Source: Chloroflexota bacterium (lineage in GTDB: Bacteria; Chloroflexota; UBA4733). From it: 64,000 bases of DNA. The position numbers were made by a program, and so were the translations under genes. Shown piece by piece: positions 16,602 to 26,178 of this stretch (position 1 is its first letter; each line of letters opens with the position of its first letter). The notes under the pieces are model-generated. The model was given only the letters and a program-made list of their open reading frames with translations. It was not told where the DNA came from and made no database searches. Location of the stretch: assembly GCA_023381895.1 (NCBI GenBank), contig JAMCTA010000148.1, forward strand, positions 1 to 64,000, read 5' to 3'.

Positions 16602-18442
16602 AGACCGCGCTCCGGCTTATCGCCTTCCTCCGACCATACTGGCGTATCTCGCTGTTTGATCTCCTCTTGATTCTCATTCGGTCATTCTCGCGCATGGGAC
16701 CAGCCTGGTTCTCAAAAGCAGTGATCGATCAAGCTCTTCCCAGCGAAAACGGGCGACTCGTGATCATCCTGGTTATTGCCATGCTCTTTGTGGCCCTCAT
16801 TACCAACGTCGTCACGTCGTTCGAGGGGTATCTCGAGCAGTGGCTGGGACAGCATATAGTGTTTGATGTTCGCAATGGGCTCTATCGCCATCTACAGTCA
16901 CAGTCTATGAGCTTCTTCGACACCAATCAAACTGGACAGCTGATGTCACGCGTCACGAACGACGTAGGCACCATTCAGAACTTTCTGGGTTCCGGACTGG
17001 CACGTTTGATCAATACCCTTGTAACAATCATTGCCAATCTTGTAGTCATGATCTTGATAGATATCCGTCTGACACTCGTCTCGATGGCTGTGCTCCCACT
17101 CATCATGCTCCTGCAGAAAAAGATGAACGAGCTTCGTCCTCAGTGGCGTATCTTGCAGCAGAGACTGGCGGACATCAACACGGTCATTCAGGAGACGACC
17201 GCCGCGATCAAGCTCATCAAGTCCTTCGGACGCGAGGACTACGAGGCTGACCGCTTCAACAAGGTCAACTGGTCTATGCGCCAGGTCCGCCTCAAGACTG
17301 CCATTCAGACTGGCTTCATCTTCCCCGGGCAGGACTTCGCGGCCTCAGTGAGCCGGGCTCTCGTACTTGCCTACGGGGCCGAACAGGTAATCGCCAATCA
17401 CCTGTCTCTCGGCTCGCTCGTTGCCTTTCAAGTGTACTCGGCAGCAATGTGGATGCCTGTCCGATCTGTAGGCGTCCTCAACCAGATGGCAGCCCAGGCC
17501 GCTGCTGCCGGAGAGCGCGTGTTCGCGATCCTGGATACTGCTCCCGATGTGGTCGAGAAGCCAGCCGCCATCGTGCTGCCATCCGTCCGCGGCGAGCTCA
17601 TATTTGACAATGTGGGCTTTGCCTACCGAGACAATCCGCCACTCTTGCACCACATCTCCTTCAAGCTGAGTCCAGGCAAGACACTCGCCCTGGTAGGTCC
17701 ATCCGGCTCCGGGAAGAGCACACTGGTCAATCTCATCCCGCGGTTCTACGACCCAACGGAAGGGCGTATTCTCATTGATGGCATCGATGTAAGCGATGTC
17801 ACACTCGAGTCGTGGCGCAGCCAGATCGGCATGGTGCTCCAAGAGACCTTCCTCTTCAATATGAGCGTACGCAGCAACATCTCCTATGGGCGATCTGATG
17901 CTACTCAAGAGGAAATCGAAGCCGCTGCGAGAGCTGCGCACGCCCACGAGTTCATTATGGAGCTGCCGCAAGGCTACGACACCATTGTAGGCGAGCGCGG
18001 TGTACGCCTTTCCGGTGGACAGCGGCAGCGCATCGCTATTGCCCGTGCCATCCTTGTTGATCCTCGTGTGCTTATTCTTGACGAGGCAACGTCGGCAGTC
18101 GATACGCGCACCGACTACCTCATCAATCAGGCGCTACAGAACATCATGCAGTACCGCACGACAATTGTCATCGCCCACCGTCTTTCGACAGTGTTGCGTG
18201 CAGATGAGATCTTGGTGATGGACCAAGGCCAAATCATCGCCCGCGGCCGGCATCACGATCTGCTCGACTCCAGTCCGGAGTATCGCCACCTCTACGAGCT
18301 CCAGTTCGCACTCAACCGAGATACCCCGGTGAACTCTCAGGAAGTTGGCAGCAGCAAAGGTCTGGGACTAGCACCTCATCACCTTGTCCAGGATCATCCT
18401 CATCAACCCGCAGCTGCTGTCTCCAAGAGACCACTTCGCTAA
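16598..18442 (+). CDS. ABC exporter, fused membrane and ATPase domains (subunit 1)
   Basis: 614 residues: six membrane helices (about 10-300) then a nucleotide-binding domain with Walker A GPSGSGKSTL, signature LSGGQRQR, Walker B VLILDEATSAVD and H-loop IAHRLST. All motifs are canonical. It starts at a TTG that shares bases with the MarR stop. With the next gene it probably forms a heterodimeric exporter for drugs, lipids or peptides. The last 50 or so residues are a polar tail beyond the ATPase domain. Confidence 0.92.
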   Translation: MKTALRLIAFLRPYWRISLFDLLLILIRSFSRMGPAWFSKAVIDQALPSENGRLVIILVIAMLFVALITNVVTSFEGYLEQWLGQHIVFDVRNGLYRHLQSQSMSFFDTNQTGQLMSRVTNDVGTIQNFLGSGLARLINTLVTIIANLVVMILIDIRLTLVSMAVLPLIMLLQKKMNELRPQWRILQQRLADINTVIQETTAAIKLIKSFGREDYEADRFNKVNWSMRQVRLKTAIQTGFIFPGQDFAASVSRALVLAYGAEQVIANHLSLGSLVAFQVYSAAMWMPVRSVGVLNQMAAQAAAAGERVFAILDTAPDVVEKPAAIVLPSVRGELIFDNVGFAYRDNPPLLHHISFKLSPGKTLALVGPSGSGKSTLVNLIPRFYDPTEGRILIDGIDVSDVTLESWRSQIGMVLQETFLFNMSVRSNISYGRSDATQEEIEAAARAAHAHEFIMELPQGYDTIVGERGVRLSGGQRQRIAIARAILVDPRVLILDEATSAVDTRTDYLINQALQNIMQYRTTIVIAHRLSTVLRADEILVMDQGQIIARGRHHDLLDSSPEYRHLYELQFALNRDTPVNSQEVGSSKGLGLAPHHLVQDHPHQPAAAVSKRPLR

Positions 18443-18487
18443 GAAGCATACAGACTCTGAAATGAAAAACGGAAAGGGCCTGTGCCG

Positions 18488-20317
18488 ATGGGAATGAAAT
18501 GGGGCGGTGGAGGTGGGGATGGCTGGCACCACGTCCGCGTCACTGAAGAGGTCCAGCTGCAGACATCGCCGTGGGTGTTGCTCCGCCGAATGGCAGCATT
18601 CGCTCACGAGCAGCGTGCCTTCCTCATCGTCTCCGGCTTTGCCGTTCTTCTTGCCTCGGCAATCAACATGGTTCCGCCGCTGATGACCAAGATCATCGTG
18701 GATAGCGTCATCGCTCGTCACGATGGGTCGGAGTTGCTCGTAATCGCCATTGCTATGATCGCTCTGCAGGTGGTGCGCTACGGCCTGAACTTCCTCAATC
18801 GCTACGCGATCGCCTTGGCCTCCCAACAGGTGATCTACCGCCTCGGTAAAGATCTCTATGAGCGCTTACTAAAACTCTCATTACGCTTCTATGAGCGTAA
18901 TGGATCAGGCGAGATCATCTCGCGAGTCACTAACGACATCAACGTTATCCAGAATTCGTTGAGCGGCGGCGTCGTTCAAGCGGCGATCGGGCTATTGAAT
19001 ATCGTCGCCTATGCGGCGATCTTGCTGGTTCTCAACTGGCGTCTCGCACTCCTCTGTTTCACCACTATTCCTAGTCTCTTTGTTGCAAGCGTACTGACCT
19101 CCGCCGTGCTCCGTGATCGATACAAGAATGTCCAAGAGAAGATTGCCGGTGTCAACGCGGTGCTTGCCGAGAATATCATGGGGGCACGTGTGAGCAGAGC
19201 CTTCGCTCGGGAAGCCAGCCAGACAGCGCGATTTGAGCAGCAAAACCTCGAGAACATGCAGGCGAACCTCGATAGCGCAACCGTGCAGGCCGTCGCCAAT
19301 CCTACGATTCAGATGATTTCTGTGCTGGGCAGTGGACTCGTCCTTGGATTTGGATCCTTCCTGATCTTTAACGGAGATATGTCTATTGGCTCGCTCGTGG
19401 CCTTCTCCTCGTATCTCAGTGCCTTCTACCAACCTGTTACGGCCCTCATCAATGTGAACAATATGGTGCAGCAGGCATTTGCTGGTGCAGAGCGCGTGTT
19501 TCAATTCATAGATGCTCACGTCGATGTGGAGGAAAGCGCGTCTGCCCACGACCTTGAAATGTGTACCGGTGATGTCAAGCTGGAGCACGTCTGGTTCAGC
19601 TACAACCCTGGAGTTCCTGTGCTCCAAGACATCTGCATCCACGCCCATCCCGGTGAGATGGTCGCCCTCGTCGGACACACGGGGTCGGGTAAGACCACCA
19701 TCGTCAACCTCATTCCGCGCTTCTATGATGTCGAGAAGGGCGCCGTCCTGATAGATGGGCAGGATATCCGCGACCTCAAGGTCGCATCACTGCGACGTAA
19801 CATCGCTGTCGTGCTCCAGGAGACGTATCTCTTCAGCAACAGTCTCCTCGAGAATATTCGCTATGGCCGCCTCGATGCCACGGACGAGGAGGTCATCGCG
19901 GCCGCCAAAGAGGCCCACGCCCACGAGTTCATCGAAGCGCTGCCGCAAGGTTATGACACGAATGCCGGTGAAGCAGGCGCCCAGCTATCGCGCGGGCAGC
20001 GACAGCGTATCGCTCTTGCCCGTGCCATTCTTGCCGATCCTCGCATCCTCATCCTAGACGAGGCCACCTCAGACGTCGACACTGAGACTGAAGTCCTGAT
20101 TCAGGAGGCAATCGATCGCCTCATGCGCGGTCGCACGGTGTTCGTCATCGCCCATCGACTCTCCACGATCCGTAATGCTGATCGCATCGTCGTGCTTGAC
20201 CATGGTGAGATCGTTGAGCAAGGATCACACCAAGAGCTCCTCGCTCGGGGTGGCGCATATCGGGATCTCTATGATATTCAGTTCGCAGCACAGGAAGCCC
20301 TGCTCGCTGCTGGGTAG
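18488..20317 (+). CDS. ABC exporter, fused membrane and ATPase domains (subunit 2)
   Basis: 609 residues from the ATG at 18488, 9 bases after GGAAAGGG; a GTG at 18482 is also possible. A glycine-rich N-terminus is followed by six membrane helices and a nucleotide-binding domain: Walker A GHTGSGKTT, Walker B ILILDEATSDVD, H-loop IAHRLST. The signature reads LSRGQ in place of LSGGQ, a degenerate form, so the two ATP sites of the presumed heterodimer are unlikely to be equal. It sits 45 bases after its partner in the same operon. Confidence 0.92.
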   Translation: MGMKWGGGGGDGWHHVRVTEEVQLQTSPWVLLRRMAAFAHEQRAFLIVSGFAVLLASAINMVPPLMTKIIVDSVIARHDGSELLVIAIAMIALQVVRYGLNFLNRYAIALASQQVIYRLGKDLYERLLKLSLRFYERNGSGEIISRVTNDINVIQNSLSGGVVQAAIGLLNIVAYAAILLVLNWRLALLCFTTIPSLFVASVLTSAVLRDRYKNVQEKIAGVNAVLAENIMGARVSRAFAREASQTARFEQQNLENMQANLDSATVQAVANPTIQMISVLGSGLVLGFGSFLIFNGDMSIGSLVAFSSYLSAFYQPVTALINVNNMVQQAFAGAERVFQFIDAHVDVEESASAHDLEMCTGDVKLEHVWFSYNPGVPVLQDICIHAHPGEMVALVGHTGSGKTTIVNLIPRFYDVEKGAVLIDGQDIRDLKVASLRRNIAVVLQETYLFSNSLLENIRYGRLDATDEEVIAAAKEAHAHEFIEALPQGYDTNAGEAGAQLSRGQRQRIALARAILADPRILILDEATSDVDTETEVLIQEAIDRLMRGRTVFVIAHRLSTIRNADRIVVLDHGEIVEQGSHQELLARGGAYRDLYDIQFAAQEALLAAG

Positions 20318-20361
20318 ACACCGCAGCGGGCGTATGAAACCCTTGAGGGTGGGAGAATCGA

Positions 20362-21036
20362 GTGACCCGTCGACGCGTCGTCGTGCTTGTTCTTATCGCG
20401 ATCGTCCCTCTGCTGATTGGAGGTAGCATTGCCGCGTACTCGCTCTGGTACCAGTCGCAAAACTACGTGACAGCTGCCTCGGCCCGCATCAGCGGCTCCG
20501 TGATTCAAGTGACTGCTCCTGCTGCTGGAGAAGTCATGAGCCTTCCTTTTGATACCGGCGAGACGGTCACGGCGGGTCAAACAGTCGCACGCTTACAACT
20601 TGCTGCTCAGCCGGTCGCTGGCACACAGCAGGCCATCACCACTATCTCAGATCCTATTCGGGCACCGCGCGATGGCACGATCATCCGCCGTTTTGTCCAC
20701 GTAGGTGAGCGCGCTGCGTCTGGCACCCCTATCCTCGACATGGTCGACCTATCCAAGCTCTACGTCGTGGCTAATGTTGATGAAGATCGCATTGGCCTTG
20801 TTCGGGTGGGAGAACCTGCGTCTGTCTACATCCACGCCTTCGACAAGACGGTTCCCGGGGTAGTTGCCGCACTGACACCAGCCACATCCGATCTCATCAC
20901 AGCGATACAAGGGGCGCCTCGGGCAACCAGCAACGGCAGCACTACCCCGACGATTCCGGTGATCGTCGACTTCGATAGTGAAGGGCTTGCCGTGTTCCCC
21001 GGGATGACAGTGGATGTCACCATTCAGGTGCAGTGA
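20362..21036 (+). CDS. HlyD-type membrane fusion / biotinyl-lipoyl domain protein
   Basis: 224 residues from a GTG with GGGTGGGAG upstream. One N-terminal membrane segment (about 6-28) is followed by a lipoyl-like hairpin: VIQVTAPAAGEVMSLPFDTG, then PRDGTIIRRFVHVGERAASG, then a beta-barrel with ITIPV-like strands. The long coiled-coil hairpin of classical HlyD is absent, so this is a short adaptor. Placement directly after two ABC exporter genes suggests it is the periplasmic or extracytoplasmic partner of that pump. Confidence 0.85.
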   Translation: MTRRRVVVLVLIAIVPLLIGGSIAAYSLWYQSQNYVTAASARISGSVIQVTAPAAGEVMSLPFDTGETVTAGQTVARLQLAAQPVAGTQQAITTISDPIRAPRDGTIIRRFVHVGERAASGTPILDMVDLSKLYVVANVDEDRIGLVRVGEPASVYIHAFDKTVPGVVAALTPATSDLITAIQGAPRATSNGSTTPTIPVIVDFDSEGLAVFPGMTVDVTIQVQ

Positions 21037-21190
21037 AGAGAGAACGCCGCTCGCATGCTCCGCCAGACTCGGACGCCAGCATCGCGGTGCCGAACCGTCG
21101 TAGCGAGCCGCACTCAGTGGTCCGGCAACCACTACGGTAGCCCTCTGGCCACACCCAATCTCTGTCGCTCTTGCTCACTCCAGGTCTGTG

Positions 21191-21655
21191 ATGAAAGGTG
21201 AGATTCTTCCCATCCCTCCACCACAACTCAGATCGAGAGGGAGATCAAGTCTTGCGCGTTTCGTGGCGAGCACCTTGGCCTACGGTGCCGTGCTCTGGCT
21301 CTCACTCGTCCCCGACTACGCGGTGTCTGTGAGTCTGAAGGCGTTGTTCGGATTCCTCATCGCCGGGGTCGTGGCGGGATTCGTCGGCCACTCGTGGGGA
21401 GCGCTGTGTGGTATCGCGGGGTACACCACGGCACTTCTGCTGCTCGTCATCGTTGCTATCGCAACGGCAGCAAGTACCGTTCTGGGGCCAGGATTTCTCA
21501 TGAATCTCGCCACCACGAACGAGTCTGCAGTAGCAGTCGGAGCGGTGCACGGACCCATTTTTCAGGTGCTCGCCGTCTTCGCCAGTCTCGGCCTGGTCTT
21601 GTCTGCTATCGGCGGTTGGGCCGGAAGTCAACTGCGGCGGACAATCGTGGGATGA
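21191..21655 (+). CDS. Small integral membrane protein
   Basis: 154 residues with four hydrophobic segments (about 22-38, 43-63, 68-92 and 122-142) and a basic N-terminus, placing the N-terminus inside. Glycine and alanine rich. I do not recognise a named family. It follows the HlyD gene by 154 bases on the same strand and may be the last gene of the exporter operon. The ATG at 21191 has no strong ribosome binding site; a GTG at 21188 is adjacent. Confidence 0.6.
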   Translation: MKGEILPIPPPQLRSRGRSSLARFVASTLAYGAVLWLSLVPDYAVSVSLKALFGFLIAGVVAGFVGHSWGALCGIAGYTTALLLLVIVAIATAASTVLGPGFLMNLATTNESAVAVGAVHGPIFQVLAVFASLGLVLSAIGGWAGSQLRRTIVG

Positions 21656-21686
21656 GCGGTCAGCAACATTCGCCAGACAGCAAAGG

Positions 21687-21986
21687 TTACTGATCCCATT
21701 CTGGTCGATCGTGCGAGGTGTAGCCAAGGGGCCCGCTCAGTGTGCTCACTGGGACTTCCACCACTGGAATCTCAATACCACCATGGAGCTGCTGGGCAGC
21801 GTTGGTTTGCCCAAGACTCGCCGTTCCACCGACGACCAGACGATCTAGCTCCGCTGCCCCTACGTTGAGTTGTACGCGCTTGATGGTGTGGCCCGTAGCT
21901 CCTCCTGCAGCCAACCGCTCGCCGCAGTTCTCGCAATAGATCGCGACATCTTCGTTCAGTGTGCGACAGTAGCGACAGACCTTCAT
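21687..21986 (-). CDS. Zinc-ribbon domain protein
   Basis: 99 residues from the ATG at 21986, preceded by TTGAGGAGAG. The N-terminus is a zinc ribbon: CRYCRTLNEDVAIYCENCG, two C-x2-C knuckles 14 residues apart. The rest is a low-hydrophobicity region without recognised domain (GAAELDRLVVGGTASLGQ). Such ribbons often occur in small adaptor or nucleic-acid/protein-binding proteins; no function can be assigned. It converges with the membrane protein gene upstream. Confidence 0.6.
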   Translation of the reverse strand: MKVCRYCRTLNEDVAIYCENCGERLAAGGATGHTIKRVQLNVGAAELDRLVVGGTASLGQTNAAQQLHGGIEIPVVEVPVSTLSGPLGYTSHDRPEWDQ

Positions 21987-22198
21987 ATACGCAACTCTCC
22001 TCAACCTCTCTGGCAGACGTGCTGCGACATATTCTAGGGCATGTAGACTCACACAGGCGCCTCCACCAAAGGCACATCAGAGATCTCCATCACATCGCCT
22101 TCGCGCCGTGACTTCTTCCGGTATCAGCAGTCCGCGGACATCGATCAGCTCACGCTTCCCAGGTTCTGTGTCCGGCCGGCTGACAGCGTGGGGCAGTA

Positions 22199-22393
22199 CT
22201 ACGGGAAAAGAGGAGCAGGAGTGATATATGCGGGGGTCGGGGGTGAACCGCCGTGTTCGAACAGAGGACTATATGAAAAGAGCACGTACACGAGGAGCAG
22301 CACAGCAACACCAACAATCAGAGCAACACGGAGCAGCCGTCTGTGGCTCATCAGTCGTAGGTACGGTTCACTGACGCGCACCTCCTCATCCAA
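22199..22393 (-). CDS. Small single-pass membrane protein
   Basis: Up to 64 residues. A basic stretch SHRRLLR precedes one hydrophobic segment (VALIVGVAVLLLVYVLF), then a short proline-rich tail, giving an N-in orientation. It lies just downstream of folC on the same strand. The start is uncertain: TTG at 22393, GTG at 22381 or ATG at 22351. No family recognised. Confidence 0.45.
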   Translation of the reverse strand: MDEEVRVSEPYLRLMSHRRLLRVALIVGVAVLLLVYVLFSYSPLFEHGGSPPTPAYITPAPLFP

Positions 22394-22415
22394 GCGCTTC
22401 TACCCAGATATTCCC

Positions 22416-23747
22416 TTACTCTTGTGCTAATGCGGCTCTCAGCTCGCCCACCAAGTAGAGGGATCCCGTGACTATAACCAAGCCGTCGGCACCTGCTGAC
22501 TCACGAGCCAGGTCCAGCGCGCGCCGGGCATCGTGCTCGACAGTGACCTGAGAGGAGAATGCCATCACGACCTGCGCAAGCTCTTCCGGTGGCTGTGACT
22601 GCTCCACTCCCCAGTCCGTAGAAGCCTTGAAGCGAGTGCAAATCACCCGGTCGGTCAAGCCTCGCAGCGCAGCGAGCGTGCTTCGTGGATCGTGTCCTCG
22701 TCGCATTGCGCATACCCATACTGTTCGCCGTCCAGCGAACAATACGCGCACCGCCTCAGCGAGTGCGGAGAGCTTCTCTGGATTGTGTGCTCCATCGAGT
22801 AGAATGTCGGGGTGGGCTCCAGCTCGCTCGAGACGTCCCGGAATCTCGCACGTTGCCAAGCCGTCCCGGATCGCCTCGGACCGGATGTCGTAGCCATACC
22901 TGCGCAGACCAATCGCCGCAGCACTCGCAAGCGCGGCATTGAGAACCTGGTGGGCGCCGAGTGGTTTGGAATGGAGCATGGGGAGGCGCTCTCCCAAGAC
23001 CTTGAGGTCGAAGTAGGCACCAGTAGTATCGACGCGGTGCACCCGTGTGGTGACATCCTCATCAAACTGCCAGAGCTCTGTCCCGACACTTGATACCCGT
23101 GTCTTCACAATGTTGATGACGCTCGGTTGAGTGGGTCCACTCACGGCAAGGGTCTGTGGCTTGATAATCCCCACTTTGTCTACAGCGATGCGCTCGATGG
23201 TCGAACCCAGGATCTCCATATGATCTAGGCCAACCGTCGTCAAAACGCTGAGCAATGGATGAAGCACATTCGTAGCATCCCAGCTGCCACCTAGTCCAAC
23301 TTCGACCACGTTCGGTCTAGCCCCACGATCACGCAGCCACAGGAATAAGATCGTTACAACGACTTCAAACCACGTTGGCGCTCGATGGAGAGCCTGCAGC
23401 TCCAGTACCGCAGGAGAGATGAGGTGCAGGAGGCGATCGAGCTCATCACACGTAATGAGCTCAGAGCCGATTTGGAATCGCTCGCGTACTGTGTGCAGGT
23501 GAGGCTTCGTGTGGAGTCCGGGTGTGTACCCGGCACTTCGCAGGATGGAAGCTAAGAAGTAGCTAGTAGAACCCTTGCCTGAGGTGCCACCGACGAGAAC
23601 TGCTGGAATGTCGCGCTCAGGGTGTCCAAGGCGCTCAAGGAGATCCCGCATGCGACCGAGTGTCGGACCGACACTCGGAGGCGAAGGGCGCGCCAGTGAC
23701 CATAGGCGCGCCTCGATGTCAGGGCAGGACTTGGGAACGGAGATCAT
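22416..23747 (-). CDS. folC: Folylpolyglutamate synthase / dihydrofolate synthase
   Basis: 443 residues, the usual length. It adds glutamate to folates (and often to dihydropteroate) with ATP. The P-loop is GGTSGKGSTSYF, followed by the TKPHLHTVRERF segment of the family, VEVGLGGSWDATN, and the C-terminal DGAHNPEKL motif. It is preceded 18 bases upstream by the CpsB-type phosphatase gene on the same strand; there is no evident functional link with capsule genes. Confidence 0.93.
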   Translation of the reverse strand: MISVPKSCPDIEARLWSLARPSPPSVGPTLGRMRDLLERLGHPERDIPAVLVGGTSGKGSTSYFLASILRSAGYTPGLHTKPHLHTVRERFQIGSELITCDELDRLLHLISPAVLELQALHRAPTWFEVVVTILFLWLRDRGARPNVVEVGLGGSWDATNVLHPLLSVLTTVGLDHMEILGSTIERIAVDKVGIIKPQTLAVSGPTQPSVINIVKTRVSSVGTELWQFDEDVTTRVHRVDTTGAYFDLKVLGERLPMLHSKPLGAHQVLNAALASAAAIGLRRYGYDIRSEAIRDGLATCEIPGRLERAGAHPDILLDGAHNPEKLSALAEAVRVLFAGRRTVWVCAMRRGHDPRSTLAALRGLTDRVICTRFKASTDWGVEQSQPPEELAQVVMAFSSQVTVEHDARRALDLARESAGADGLVIVTGSLYLVGELRAALAQE

Positions 23748-23765
23748 GGTGCTCCCTGACCGGGA

Positions 23766-24581
23766 CTACCTTCCTCGACCGCGCAGGAATCGCATCCAAC
23801 CACCAGTCTCGATCTTCTTACTCACCACCTTCGCAGGTAACGTGTGCACCTCGCGGTCTTCGATGATGGCACGAGGATTATCGATAAACAGCATATGGGC
23901 AGCTTGAGCACTGAACTCCTGGGCAATGGTATTGTACGCTTCTCGAAGCTGCGGCGACCGCTGTGCCGCGCCATGACCATCACTGGCTACAACGTGGCAC
24001 CAGCCTTGACTCACGGCAGTGTGTGCTACTGTCTTGGCCAGCGATCCGAACTCACCGTGGAAGCTCGATGCAGTAACCTGCACCAGGTAACCACGTTGGC
24101 ACCAGTCACCGAGTTGCTCTGGCCTCTGTTGGATGCGTGCATTCCGTTCAGGATGAGCAAGCACCGGAACAAAGCCCCGAATGTGCAGCTGAAACAGCGT
24201 CTCATCAAAGTACAGGGGAAGCTGATCTAGCGGTGGCTCGACGAGTACGTATCGGGATGCGTTGAGCGTCGGCAGTACGCCATCTGCTATGAGCTGTGGC
24301 GATTGGAGCTCCAGAAAGACCTCGCACCCCAGAAGCAGCATTGGAATGTTGGCATCATGCGCGAGTGCAGCTTGTACCGGCTCCAGGCACTCCCTCAGGC
24401 GCTCCAGCGAGTAGTGGCCTTCGAGTACTTCCTCTGAATGTGATGTCGCAACGAGCACACCCGTCCCTGCCTCAGCGGCAGCTCGCACCAACTCGACGGC
24501 GTCTGCAACGGTTGCCGGGCCATCGTCGATCCCAGGCACGACGTGAACGTGGAGATCGACGAACCCTTCAGGAAGCGTCAC
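23766..24581 (-). CDS. CpsB/YwqE-type tyrosine-protein phosphatase (PHP domain)
   Basis: 271 residues. The PHP metal site begins with DLHVHVVPGIDDGP and continues with ATSHSEEV, LAHPERN and SDGHGA, the four motif blocks of manganese-dependent bacterial phosphotyrosine phosphatases. Such enzymes dephosphorylate the CpsD-type kinase that controls exopolysaccharide length. The GTG start overlaps the kinase-like gene stop by 4 bases, showing coupling. The presumed kinase partner next door lacks a normal P-loop lysine. Confidence 0.88.
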   Translation of the reverse strand: MTLPEGFVDLHVHVVPGIDDGPATVADAVELVRAAAEAGTGVLVATSHSEEVLEGHYSLERLRECLEPVQAALAHDANIPMLLLGCEVFLELQSPQLIADGVLPTLNASRYVLVEPPLDQLPLYFDETLFQLHIRGFVPVLAHPERNARIQQRPEQLGDWCQRGYLVQVTASSFHGEFGSLAKTVAHTAVSQGWCHVVASDGHGAAQRSPQLREAYNTIAQEFSAQAAHMLFIDNPRAIIEDREVHTLPAKVVSKKIETGGWMRFLRGRGR

Positions 24582-25252
24582 GCAGCACCGAGGAGGCGCT
24601 GAAGAAACCCCACTTGATGTGCAGGATGAGTGACAACCGCACCAAGAACGTGAGCGTGCACTCGCTCAAGCAAAGCTTTCGCATCGAGGCCATCATTGCG
24701 GCGCGTCTTCCCGCTATCGATCACCAACAAGGTGCCGTCGGCGTTAGCGGCAAACAACGCGGTGTCCGTCAGCTCTGCCAGCGAAGGTGTGTCGAAAACC
24801 ACGATGTCGGCAAATTCGGCGAGTTGAGCGAGCACTCCCTGTAAGCGGGTGCTGTTCAGGGTGATCACTGGATTGTCAACAGGTGTTCCAGCGGGTAGCA
24901 GGCGCAGAAGTGGTATGTCAGTAGCCACAACGGCCTCACCCAAGTCCGCGTTGCCCGCTATCACATCCGTCAAACCTGGACTGATCCGGCTGCCCAGCAG
25001 GAGGTGCTGAGTGGGACGGAGCAAGTCCGCATCTACGAGAACCGTCTGCTTCCCCGCCTGGCCGAATGCGGCGGCCAAATTCACAGCCACGACACTCCGG
25101 CCACTGTAGGCGTGCGGGGCAACCACTGCCACAGATCGTAAAGGATGATCTATTCCGGAAAACTGGATATTCGTGCGAAGGCGGCGAAACTCCTCAGCTG
25201 CCGGCGATTGAGGATGAGAAACGACCACCACTTCTTGAGCAATCGCTGCCAT
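24578..25252 (-). CDS. CpsD/CapB-like P-loop ATPase with altered Walker A
   Basis: 224 residues from the ATG at 25252. It aligns with the cytoplasmic tyrosine kinase half of BY-kinases: EEFRRLRTNIQF, the Walker A' strand TVLVDADLLRP, RISPGLTDVIAG, and the Walker B-like IVVFDTPS. Where the P-loop should read GxGKST it reads YSGRSV, so the ATP-binding lysine is replaced by arginine (residue 52). There is no tyrosine cluster at the C-terminus. It may be an inactive regulator or a weak ATPase. It lies between the Wzz-like activator and the phosphatase. Confidence 0.8.
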   Translation of the reverse strand: MAAIAQEVVVVSHPQSPAAEEFRRLRTNIQFSGIDHPLRSVAVVAPHAYSGRSVVAVNLAAAFGQAGKQTVLVDADLLRPTQHLLLGSRISPGLTDVIAGNADLGEAVVATDIPLLRLLPAGTPVDNPVITLNSTRLQGVLAQLAEFADIVVFDTPSLAELTDTALFAANADGTLLVIDSGKTRRNDGLDAKALLERVHAHVLGAVVTHPAHQVGFLQRLLGAA

Positions 25253-25275
25253 GAAAACCAAAACTCTCTCTCTGC

Positions 25276-26004
25276 TCAGTGCACTAATGCCGCTGGCGGA
25301 GTCTTGCTGTCTTCACCACTCCGCTCACTGGTTTCGTCACTGTGCTTAGCGACCAGCAACGGGGGGACGGCACCCAGAAGCGGCATCTGCAAACCGTGCT
25401 CGACGTCGTATTCACTGCGGACACGATCATCGTAGGTGTCGAGCAGGTAAGCTGCTCCGGCACCAAGAAGGAGTCCCAGAAGCCCACCAGCCAGCACGTT
25501 GATCTTCGACTTTGGCCGGTTGGGGCTGCCAGGAACTGTAGCGCTGTGAATGACTTTCACAGCTACATCGGGGTTGAGGTGAGCCAGGTTGTATTCCCGG
25601 ATCGTCGTGACGAACAGGTTGGTCAGCCCGTTTGCGATGTCGGCTGCTCGGCGAGGATCAGTGTCATCGACACTGAGGGCGATCGTGAATGCGGTATTGT
25701 CTGCGACTGCGTGGATTTCCTTTGCGAGCTGCTCGGGCGTCTTGTCAAGCTGCAACTGCTGATTGAGTTGCCCGAGTAGTTGTTGACCGGTCATCTGAAT
25801 GGCATAGTTATCCAATAGTCCTTGTGCAGCCAGGCCATTACCATAGTCAAAACGTGCTGCCGTGACTGAAACGAGAGTTGATGCTCGGTAAATCTTCGTC
25901 GCCAGCTTGCTATAGACGCCAGCCGCGCCCGCGCAGACTACGAACAGGAGAACGATTACGGCCCACCGGCGCCGAAAGGTCGCCAGCACGTCCACGATAC
26001 GCAA
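25276..26004 (-). CDS. Wzz/CapA-type chain-length determinant protein
   Basis: 242 residues from a TTG at 26004, chosen because AAAGGAG lies 5 bases upstream. Two membrane segments (about 16-36 and 172-192) flank an extracytoplasmic domain, the layout of Wzz/YveK proteins. The PGSPNRPKSKIN segment before the second helix is the family's conserved proline-rich motif. It regulates polysaccharide chain length and in Gram-positives activates the CpsD kinase. It leads the Wzz - CpsD-like - CpsB gene set; glycosyltransferases are not in the window. Confidence 0.85.
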   Translation of the reverse strand: MRIVDVLATFRRRWAVIVLLFVVCAGAAGVYSKLATKIYRASTLVSVTAARFDYGNGLAAQGLLDNYAIQMTGQQLLGQLNQQLQLDKTPEQLAKEIHAVADNTAFTIALSVDDTDPRRAADIANGLTNLFVTTIREYNLAHLNPDVAVKVIHSATVPGSPNRPKSKINVLAGGLLGLLLGAGAAYLLDTYDDRVRSEYDVEHGLQMPLLGAVPPLLVAKHSDETSERSGEDSKTPPAALVH

Positions 26005-26178
26005 GGCAACTCCTTTTCTCAATGACTATAGGTAGCCACGTGCGGGCGTGTCAAGTTAACAAGTGCCTTTCCCGACGCCTCCCCAAGATCTACCTAGAAA
26101 GGCAGAGGTGCGTCACATGAACCTACCAGCAGCTGCTGTTTGCTATACTCTGCCTGGCATCTTAGGGAGAGTGACAGC

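Noticed and set aside
17345..17971. Minus-strand 208-codon frame
   Set aside because: Antisense to the ABC exporter ATPase domain.
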